Source of the DNA: Bacillota bacterium
GTDB taxonomy: Bacteria; Bacillota; Clostridia; Peptostreptococcales; Anaerovoracaceae
Length of the DNA: 32,112 nt
Assembly (NCBI GenBank): GCA_030530285.1
Contig: JAUMVD010000018.1
Coordinates: forward strand, 1-32,112
Direction of reading: 5' to 3'
Both the position numbers and the translations under genes were made by a program. The notes under the pieces are model-generated. The model was not told the origin of the DNA. It ran no database searches and saw nothing but the letters and a program-made list of their open reading frames with translations. Positions 23,689 to 31,095 of this stretch are shown in pieces. Position 1 is the stretch's first letter. Each line of letters starts with the position of its first letter.

Positions 23689-25419
23689 ATGAAATTGCGA
23701 TTTTTTGCAACGATATTAACGCTGATCTTTATGGCCGGTCTGATGCCGGTATCCCAGGCAGAGGCTCTAGATACCGTGGCGCCCGGCAATGCTGACAGCG
23801 ATGTTATCGTTGTTTTTAATGAAGATATTTCCACAGAAGAAGCGGAGGATAAGACCGGCGGTCAGATCGACCATTTCACCGCTGAAGCCTGGAATGAAGA
23901 CGAGGCGTTTATTCCTGAGGGTCAGCCTGTAGGCGTTGATACGGGAGGGGCAGACCTCGATGAATATATCGATTCCATTTCTCAGGACGAGTCGGTTGCA
24001 TTCGCCCAGCCGAATTACAAATATACATTAGACACCAACGAGTGGAGAGAGACATCCACAAACCCTTATCTTCTTTTGGAAGACAGGCAGTGGAATCTGA
24101 AGTATTTGAATACGCAGGAAGCCTGGAATCTCATCGATGCTCTGGACAGGGCAAATACCGAGAGAGTGAAGATAGCGACCATCGATACGGGCATCAAAAT
24201 CGACCATCTGGACATGACGAAGAACATCGATCCCCAAAACTGCGTCAAGACGGTACGGGGAACGATGACTTATCCATACAAACCGAGATTCAACCACGGT
24301 ATGGGCGTCGCATCTATTATCTGTGCCGATTCCAACAATGAAATCGGCATATCCGGCATCGCTGCGGGAAATCATAATGACCTGATCAGCCTGTTCGGAG
24401 TCAATGTTTATCGGAACAAAGGCCACAAGAGCCAGGCCTCCGTATACACACAGGACATCATCGCAGGACTGGAATATGCCGATGCTGCAGGCGCCAGAAT
24501 CATGAATATGTCCCTGAGCTTCTTTTCAAATAAATATAGAAAGAAAGGGCAGATCAAACACGACGATAAGGCTTTGCAGATGGAAATGGAGAAACTGGAT
24601 TCCGAAGGTGTGATCGTCGTCTGTTCTGCGGGGAACCGGGCCAAAATGAAGACCAAGTACCCATCCGATTACGATACGACCATCTCCGTTATGAGCAGCC
24701 TGCATTATAAGAATGCGTGGGTCTCTGTCAAACGAAAGAATTCCAATTACGGACCGAAGAAGACGTTATGCGCTCCGGGAACGGTCATACCGGCCTGCGG
24801 TCTGAAAGGCGGTTATCAGGCTGCGGGATCCACGTCGGCCGCAACACCGCACGTTACCGCCGTTGCAGCGCTCATGCTGGCTGTAGATCCGAATCTGTCG
24901 GTGGATGAAACCAGAGAAATCCTCTGCACGACAGCAACGGATGTCAACAAAGAGGGACGGGACCTGCTGACCGGGTACGGCATGGTGAACGCCTATAACG
25001 CGGTCGCCGAAACCGCCAGAAGAAGCGCGGCCAAAGGCACCCTGCGGCACCCTGACGGATCGCAGATCACTCCGGAAGAAGTAGAGAAACTCATTGCGGA
25101 AACGAAGCCCGCCGAGGAGGGAGGCGAAAGCCTCAAAGCCCCTGCGGTGACGGTAACGGCCGCGGCAAAGAAGGGAATGCTGATCAGCTGGGAAATCGAA
25201 AAACCCGCGCATCTCAACTATATCAAGATTTACAGGGCGGAAAGCGAAGATGGCGAGTATCAACTGGTCCAGACCATCACAAAAGACCGCGCGTCCTGGA
25301 AAGACACCAAAATAAAGAAAAACACATCATATTACTATAAAGTCTGCGTACTCGGAACAACTTCCGACGGCAAAAAAATCTGGAGCCCGTTAAGCGCTCC
25401 AGCGTGTCAATCAGAATAG
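23689..25419 (+). CDS. Secreted subtilisin-like (S8) serine protease with C-terminal Fn3 domain
   Basis: 576 residues. A signal peptide (about 1-25, MKLRFFATILTLIFMAGLMP, cleaved near AEA) is followed by an I9-like propeptide (about 36-112, DVIVVFNEDISTEEA to FAQPNYKY). The S8 catalytic domain has Asp166 (IATIDTGIKIDH), His203 (FNHGMGVASII), the oxyanion Asn316 (VCSAGN) and Ser383 (GSTSAATPHVTAVAAL), so the triad is intact although the motifs HGTHVAG and GTSMAAP are altered to HGMGVAS and STSAATP. An acidic linker leads to a fibronectin type III domain (about 483-575). No sortase signal or membrane anchor is seen, so it is probably secreted or held by the Fn3 domain. GAGGAG precedes the ATG. 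It is convergent with the kinase operon, only 14 bases apart, and its Fn3 domain resembles those of the 994-residue protein there. Confidence 0.9.
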   Translation: MKLRFFATILTLIFMAGLMPVSQAEALDTVAPGNADSDVIVVFNEDISTEEAEDKTGGQIDHFTAEAWNEDEAFIPEGQPVGVDTGGADLDEYIDSISQDESVAFAQPNYKYTLDTNEWRETSTNPYLLLEDRQWNLKYLNTQEAWNLIDALDRANTERVKIATIDTGIKIDHLDMTKNIDPQNCVKTVRGTMTYPYKPRFNHGMGVASIICADSNNEIGISGIAAGNHNDLISLFGVNVYRNKGHKSQASVYTQDIIAGLEYADAAGARIMNMSLSFFSNKYRKKGQIKHDDKALQMEMEKLDSEGVIVVCSAGNRAKMKTKYPSDYDTTISVMSSLHYKNAWVSVKRKNSNYGPKKTLCAPGTVIPACGLKGGYQAAGSTSAATPHVTAVAALMLAVDPNLSVDETREILCTTATDVNKEGRDLLTGYGMVNAYNAVAETARRSAAKGTLRHPDGSQITPEEVEKLIAETKPAEEGGESLKAPAVTVTAAAKKGMLISWEIEKPAHLNYIKIYRAESEDGEYQLVQTITKDRASWKDTKIKKNTSYYYKVCVLGTTSDGKKIWSPLSAPACQSE

Positions 25420-25433
25420 TCTCCTCTGACACA

Positions 25434-27119
25434 TTAGAAGTATTCGTCGTCGCCGAAGTAGTCGCCTTTGTGGCCGCTTCCGCCGCTGGATTTTTTGGAG
25501 GATCCGCCGGAAGAGGAGGATCCGCCCGTTGCGCGAACCGGCGCGGACATGACGATGACGTTGATCGTTTTCGCGGCGCCTCCGGCCGTAATGGTAATCA
25601 CAGTGCCGCCGGTTTCCTTGGCGGTGATTTTGCCTTTGTCGGATACGGTGGCGATAGATTTATCGGCGGACGTATATGTGATCTTCTCGTCCGCGTATTT
25701 GTCAGGGGACAGTTTAGGCTTCAGCGTGGAAGTGTCGCCCGCATAGAGCTCCACGTCTGACACGTTTGCAATCTTTGTGACTTTAGGATCCACCTGGATC
25801 TGGACATAGCCCGTATAATCTGCCGCTTTCATGGTAAGCACGGCGCTGCCTGTGCCGACAGCAGTGATGCGGCCTTTTTTGTCTACGGTAATGACGTTTT
25901 CATCCGAAGATGAGAAGCGGATGGTCTCGTCACCGAACCAGAATGGTTTCACCGAATATTCCGGCGCCATCGTATCGTCGATCAGCATCTGCTGATTCGC
26001 GTCGATGCCCTCAATAGAAGTGACGCCTCTTTGCTCCAGAGCAAAAGCTCCGCCGCCGCAAAGCAGGAGCAGTATGATCACTGCAGCGATGACTTTCTTT
26101 CGGCGGCCGAGGAATCGGTACAGTTTCCTCTTATAACGAGGCAGGCTTGCCAGTCTCTTCTCGCGTCTTGCTTCCTGTTTTCCTTCTTCCAGAAGGACTT
26201 CCAGATCGTCCAGCATCTCCTCGGCAGAAGCGTAGCGGTCTTTGCTTTCGTAGGTGCAGGCTTTGAGCACGATTCGCTTCAGCAGCGGCGAGCCGTGGGC
26301 AGGTTCCGGGATATCGTATCCGGACATCCTCTGCGTGAAAGCCTTTTCGCTATCCTCATAGACGATAGGTTTCGGATAATCCGGCATGAACGGACCGCGT
26401 CCGTTATTTAGGTATCGGTACATCACAAGACCCAGAGAATAGAGGTCTACATTCTCTGTGTACGGATCGCCCCGGAACATTTCCGGAGCCATGTAAGTAT
26501 ATGTGCCTTTGCGGGACATGGAGGTCTGTGTCTGCTCCATAATACGCGCGATACCGAAATCGCCGATCTTAAAATCTCCATTGTCGGTTACGAAGATGTT
26601 TTCCGGCTTGATGTCGCGGTGTATAATCTTGTGGCTGGCGCAAAGCGCCAGGCCATGGCAGATATCGATACCCATCTTCAGCACTTCATCCTCGGAGAGC
26701 TCATGCTCAAGGGAATAGTCCAGAAGGGGAGTGATCTGCTCCATTCTGATCAGGATATCCCAGCCGAAAGAATCTTCGTGCCTGATGATTTCGTGATCCT
26801 CGTAGCTGACGATGTTCGTGTTGCCTTTGAGACGGGACAATATGGTGAATTCGCTTGAGGCATTTGCGATGACGCCCTGATAGTAGTCCTCCAGTTCCTC
26901 TCGGGAAACACCGCTGGCCATGACGCTCCTGACTTCGGTCTCACCATCTGCGGGGATGGTGATCACTTTGAGCGCAGAATAGCTGTCGTGACCCACGGAG
27001 TCGACCTTGTGAATCTGATAAAGGCGGCCCGATGCTCCATGATCCAGCGGTTTCGTAACATACCAGGATCCGAATAACGGCTCGTATTGATGAATGCTGT
27101 CTTGTGAATGATTGTCCAT
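25434..27119 (-). CDS. Transmembrane Ser/Thr protein kinase with extracellular Ig-like (BIG2) domains
   Basis: 561 residues. The cytoplasmic kinase domain (about 18-312) has a glycine loop LDHGASGRLY, Lys51 (SALKVI), a likely helix-C Glu90, the catalytic loop IIHRDIKPENIFV (Asp169), DFG at 187-189 and APE at 211-213, so it should be active; the first glycine of the loop is replaced by Asp. A basic segment and one membrane helix (about 343-360) follow. Outside are two Ig-like group 2 domains (about 373-445 and 446-525; ITYTSADKSIATVSDKGKIT is typical) and a Ser/Gly-rich tail ending in acidic residues. It lacks the PASTA repeats of the usual PrkC/Stk cell-wall kinases, so it probably senses something else. 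AGAGGA precedes the ATG. Last gene of a three-gene operon. Confidence 0.92.
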   Translation of the reverse strand: MDNHSQDSIHQYEPLFGSWYVTKPLDHGASGRLYQIHKVDSVGHDSYSALKVITIPADGETEVRSVMASGVSREELEDYYQGVIANASSEFTILSRLKGNTNIVSYEDHEIIRHEDSFGWDILIRMEQITPLLDYSLEHELSEDEVLKMGIDICHGLALCASHKIIHRDIKPENIFVTDNGDFKIGDFGIARIMEQTQTSMSRKGTYTYMAPEMFRGDPYTENVDLYSLGLVMYRYLNNGRGPFMPDYPKPIVYEDSEKAFTQRMSGYDIPEPAHGSPLLKRIVLKACTYESKDRYASAEEMLDDLEVLLEEGKQEARREKRLASLPRYKRKLYRFLGRRKKVIAAVIILLLLCGGGAFALEQRGVTSIEGIDANQQMLIDDTMAPEYSVKPFWFGDETIRFSSSDENVITVDKKGRITAVGTGSAVLTMKAADYTGYVQIQVDPKVTKIANVSDVELYAGDTSTLKPKLSPDKYADEKITYTSADKSIATVSDKGKITAKETGGTVITITAGGAAKTINVIVMSAPVRATGGSSSSGGSSKKSSGGSGHKGDYFGDDEYF

Positions 27120-27151
27120 TTTGATCCTCTGCTTGATCCTCTGTAGATAGC

Positions 27152-30136
27152 TTATTTAATCGTAACGGTCTTTTCTTCTGAGAACGGTCCGTAATATACG
27201 CCGCCATCCGCGATGACGTACGCCTGAACTTTATAGGAGTACTGCTGACCGCTGGTCAGCCCCTTGTGGGTGACGGACTTGACCTTGGCGGATTTACTGA
27301 TGACCGCCCGGAAGTCTTCTTCGCCCGGATATTTGACGTACACCAGATACTGCGAGGCTCCGCCGACCTTCGTCCAGGTGAGCTTAGCCTGTTTCTTCTT
27401 CGGAAGAGTCACCTTAAGCGAAGGCGCCGTCATCGTGCAGCTTATGGTAACGTCTTTGTAAGCCTCCCAGTAAATGTCGGTATTGTCAGCCAGTATCGTA
27501 ACCGTCACTTCTCCCGGATGGTGGAATTTCACTACGCCTTTAGGGGAGACGGTTGCCGTCCCCGGATCGCTGGAACTGTACCAGAGCTTGCCTTTGGCCT
27601 TCGGTTTCAGGGTCAGCGTTTTGCCCAGAGTGGTGGAGAATGCATCCTGACATTCTATGGTCTGGGGGACGTAGTTAACTTCAACTAGCGCGGAAATTGT
27701 TTTAGCCTTCGTGGTCTCCGTTTCGGATGCCGTGATTAAGATCGGTGCACCGAACTGTACATTATGGACGAGGATCGTTACGTGTCCGTTCTGATCCACA
27801 GACAGATACTCCGGCGCAACTGACTTGTATGTCAGCTGTGCGTCACAGTTTAAGACTTGGGCATTGAGATCAAAACCTTCGGACAGCATGTTGAGATCCT
27901 TTGGGACCGTGTAGGTGATCTCAGGGTCCGGTTTTTCGTTTTCAACTTTTTTCACGCGAAGCGTAAGAGCCTTTCGCTCCGGCAAGGCCGGATCGTTGTA
28001 GTAGAGGTAAAGCTTGACCTTGCCTGCTTTATGCATGGTCACCAGACCGTCGCTATCGATTTCGGCGATTGTAGGATTCGATGAGTCAAAGGCCGTCGGT
28101 TGATCGATGGAATCCGTGAGAATAAACGGAGTATCCATTGGCATGCTGAAAGGCAATGAATCTCTGTGCATGATAATATCTTCTACAGGCAGGCTGCCAT
28201 CAGAACCCGATGCCTGCTCACCGGTCTGTCCGGAAGATGATCCAGGCACGACGGTAACAGGTTCTGAATACGGCCCGTAGTATTTCTTGCCGTTGATCTT
28301 GGCAAAGGCCCGGATTTTATAGGAATAGCTTTTGCCTCGTTTCAGATTTTTGTGTGTAATCGACCGAACGGAGGCGAGCTTCGTTTTCATGAGCTTGTAT
28401 TTTGACTTGCCCGGAGCTTTGCAGTAGATCTGATACTTCTGCGCAGCAGGGACTTTATCCCAGCTCAGCTTAACACTGTTTTTGCCTGTGACTGCGTTTA
28501 CCTGCGGTGTCCCGATTTTGCAGGTAACGGTTGTTTCAAGATAAGTCGGGCGGTATTTACCATCGTCCTCCGCTCTGATTTCAAAGGTCACTGTGCCGGG
28601 GCGGCGGAAGTTTACGATGCCGCCGGAGGTGACCGTAGCGATGTTCTTATTATAGCTGGTGTAGATGACAGGTCTTTCTGAATCGACACTGATATCCAGC
28701 GCCTTGCCATAAATGGCATCCATGGTTTTAGGCACTGGCAGATTCTCATCCGGCTTTTCGACGATGACCGGCCAAAATAAAGTATATGCATTGGATTTAC
28801 GGGTTTCTCTGGTATGTATGTAGACATCGTAGTGGCCAGGCTTGTCGGTGAGAAGGGTCACCTTACCATTCTGGTCCACATCGACCATGCCACGGGACCT
28901 TTCACCTACGAAATAGATGAGGTCAAGATCCGGGAACGTCTTCTGCACATCCACATAAAAAGGATCAGAGCCGACGGAAATCGCTGGAATCATACCCGCC
29001 GTGGTGATAGGGTAATCCTCCTTGAGTACGTTGAGCCTGAAACTCTTGAATGCAGGCAGCGCATTTCCATCAAATCTATGGAACGCGTAAATGGAAGAGC
29101 TATTACCACCGGTCATGCTGACCGTGCCGGAATTGTCAACTTCTGCCACGTGTGGATTAGTGGAAGAATATTCTACTGTGGTATCCGAATGAACGTCAAA
29201 TGCAAAGTCTCCGTCAGTGATTTTCTTTCGGACAAAGGAAGCTGTATCAGATGAAACCTGTGAGCTGCTGCAGGCTTCAAACTGACATCCGCAATCCGCA
29301 GCCCAGCCTTCGGCCAGAGAACCTTCTGAGGCTACTACCGTAAGGTCCGCAAGAGGCAGACTTTCATATATAAAACCACTTAAACCAGGAAGAGTTTGAT
29401 TATCCTTACCTAAAACCAACGTTTCAAGACCCGGGAAAAAATCGCGGTAAGTACTGATCATGTTGCTGGTAATCAGTGTCGTGACGTTCGGGAGTTCCGC
29501 CCGCTCCAACCGTATTGCTATTTCTTCAACGAGAGGAGTGCCCAGCTCCAAGGTATTGATATATTCGGATCTCAGGTTGGATGTGGACGTATCGATAAAT
29601 CCGTGCGGCAGGAAGTAATACGCATCCTTTTTTTCAGGAGGGTAGTAATCCAGGAAGATGCCGTAGACGTACAGTGTTCCCAGCTCAGCTTCTTCATCGT
29701 AGGTGTTGTGGTACAGCACATCGTCAATGGTGAAATAAATGTCATTGTCGGGATCGACGGCAACTTTTTCGAGACCGGAAAGTCCGTCCAGCGCGCCGTC
29801 TGCTATGGATGTGATGAATTTGGATACGGTAAGACTCCTCAATGCTCCGCATCCGTTAAAGCATCCCGTATCGATACTTCTGAGGAGATGCCCATCTAAA
29901 GACTCAGGCAGAACCAGATCGGTCACGCCGGGATCCGGAGTGACTGAGGTCAGAACAGCAGCGCCGGAGCTTTTGCATTTGTATTCGCAGCTGCCGCCCT
30001 CAAATGAGGCGGTGTAGACTTCGTCGCCGATTTCCAGTTCTGCGTATGTGAAAGATGCCGGGAAGGTGAACCCGGCACATAGTATCAAAGATATCAGTAT
30101 AATCGTTACTCTGTGAAGGTGCGTTCTATTTATCAT
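27152..30136 (-). CDS. Secreted LRR/Ig-like/Fn3 adhesin-like protein with a duplicated module
   Basis: 994 residues. A signal peptide (about 1-32, TIILISLILCAGFTFPASFTYA) is followed by a region resembling BspA-type leucine-rich repeats (about 70-290; VLPESLDGHLLRSIDTGCF, GALRSLTVSKFITSIADGAL). Then comes a module of three Ig-like (BIG2-type) domains and one Fn3 domain (about 300-630), repeated as a second module (about 650-994). The Fn3 copies share LSWDKVPAAQKYQIY / LTWTKVGGASQYLVY and GKSYSYKIRAFAKINGKKYYGPYSEP / GQQYSYKVQAYVIADGGVYYGPFSEE. No sortase motif or membrane anchor is seen. The start ATG overlaps the upstream stop (ATGA at 30136-30133) and has no clear ribosome site, so translation is probably coupled. 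It could bind a host or cell-surface ligand sensed by the kinase; this is inference. Confidence 0.85.
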   Translation of the reverse strand: MINRTHLHRVTIILISLILCAGFTFPASFTYAELEIGDEVYTASFEGGSCEYKCKSSGAAVLTSVTPDPGVTDLVLPESLDGHLLRSIDTGCFNGCGALRSLTVSKFITSIADGALDGLSGLEKVAVDPDNDIYFTIDDVLYHNTYDEEAELGTLYVYGIFLDYYPPEKKDAYYFLPHGFIDTSTSNLRSEYINTLELGTPLVEEIAIRLERAELPNVTTLITSNMISTYRDFFPGLETLVLGKDNQTLPGLSGFIYESLPLADLTVVASEGSLAEGWAADCGCQFEACSSSQVSSDTASFVRKKITDGDFAFDVHSDTTVEYSSTNPHVAEVDNSGTVSMTGGNSSSIYAFHRFDGNALPAFKSFRLNVLKEDYPITTAGMIPAISVGSDPFYVDVQKTFPDLDLIYFVGERSRGMVDVDQNGKVTLLTDKPGHYDVYIHTRETRKSNAYTLFWPVIVEKPDENLPVPKTMDAIYGKALDISVDSERPVIYTSYNKNIATVTSGGIVNFRRPGTVTFEIRAEDDGKYRPTYLETTVTCKIGTPQVNAVTGKNSVKLSWDKVPAAQKYQIYCKAPGKSKYKLMKTKLASVRSITHKNLKRGKSYSYKIRAFAKINGKKYYGPYSEPVTVVPGSSSGQTGEQASGSDGSLPVEDIIMHRDSLPFSMPMDTPFILTDSIDQPTAFDSSNPTIAEIDSDGLVTMHKAGKVKLYLYYNDPALPERKALTLRVKKVENEKPDPEITYTVPKDLNMLSEGFDLNAQVLNCDAQLTYKSVAPEYLSVDQNGHVTILVHNVQFGAPILITASETETTKAKTISALVEVNYVPQTIECQDAFSTTLGKTLTLKPKAKGKLWYSSSDPGTATVSPKGVVKFHHPGEVTVTILADNTDIYWEAYKDVTISCTMTAPSLKVTLPKKKQAKLTWTKVGGASQYLVYVKYPGEEDFRAVISKSAKVKSVTHKGLTSGQQYSYKVQAYVIADGGVYYGPFSEEKTVTIK

Positions 30137-31095
30137 TTGTTCATGTATGGGAAGGAGACCCCTTGCTCCTTAAATCCATTATACATTTCTTCACGGAGAA
30201 ATAGAAGCTCTTCCTGAAAAGCAGTGTATTCTGTAAATGATGATCCGCTGTCAGCCAGAGCCTGCGTGTCCCCGGATGTGAGGATGCGGTCCTTAAAAGC
30301 TCTCTGAAGCGGATGGGCTTTTTCCCATTCTTCCAGAAGGCGGATGAGCAGATTTTCTTCTCTATCGTCCTCGCGCAAAGGCACATAGCCCATGAGATCC
30401 AGATAACGGTTGATCTCGTCCGTGGTCATCCCCAGCGCCAGACAGATGGAAATGTGGAATCTGCGGCTCTTAGGAATGTACTTGATATTCAGTGTTTTCT
30501 TGCGGTTCTTCCAGTCGTAGGTATTGATGGTATTGTGATCCCCGGACAGGTAATTGACCATGGAGTCGTCCAGAAAGCCGCGCATTCTGTTCAGATTGGT
30601 GAAGGAACTGCTTTCTCCTGAGAAATCCGCCTTAAACAGAGCGCTGATGTAATCTGCCAGGTACTTTCGCGGACGGGCATAGGCTGTCTTGAAGGAATCA
30701 ATGTTGGAAGAGATGAAGCGGGTGAGGCCTTTGAAATCCTCGTCATGCTCGGCCTTATCCAGCCTGACATCGACTTCCGCCGTCGTAAGACTGGCAGAAA
30801 CGACTTCCTCCCAGACTTCGTTATACGCAGCAAAGGCCATGGTCTGGCATTCCTCGTAGCGTTTGAAGTAGTTGATGCGCTGACTATCATCAGTCTGACC
30901 ATCTCCGTACTGCTGATTGTTCAGTTGGATCAGGTAGATCCATACCAGATCTTCGGTGAGGTCCTTGACATAGAGCCTCTTCTTGTTGGCAAACTCGGTG
31001 ATCCAGCCGTTGATGACATCCAAAGAACGGCAAAAGGCCATGCCGATGCCGATGTATGTGGTTCGCTTCTTCGGAAGTTTCTCATAAAAGCTCAC
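30133..31095 (-). CDS. Protein of unknown function with two related helical (HTH-like) motifs
   Basis: 320 residues from a GTG at 31095. I do not recognise a named family. A motif near the C-terminus, RRFHISICLALGMTTDEI followed by NRYLDLMGYVPLRE (about 211-242), resembles the helix-turn-helix-like segments found in clostridial signalling proteins. A second, weaker copy lies at about 14-57 (YIGIGMAFCRSLDVINGWIT, then RLYVKDLTEDLVWIYLIQL). Between them is a charged, helical middle. No signal peptide or membrane helix, so it is cytoplasmic. It is the first gene of the operon and overlaps the next start by ATGA, suggesting a role with the kinase, perhaps as substrate or regulator. The GTG has no ribosome site and the frame is open further upstream, so the true N-terminus is uncertain and may be missing. 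Confidence 0.7.
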   Translation of the reverse strand: MSFYEKLPKKRTTYIGIGMAFCRSLDVINGWITEFANKKRLYVKDLTEDLVWIYLIQLNNQQYGDGQTDDSQRINYFKRYEECQTMAFAAYNEVWEEVVSASLTTAEVDVRLDKAEHDEDFKGLTRFISSNIDSFKTAYARPRKYLADYISALFKADFSGESSSFTNLNRMRGFLDDSMVNYLSGDHNTINTYDWKNRKKTLNIKYIPKSRRFHISICLALGMTTDEINRYLDLMGYVPLREDDREENLLIRLLEEWEKAHPLQRAFKDRILTSGDTQALADSGSSFTEYTAFQEELLFLREEMYNGFKEQGVSFPYMNK

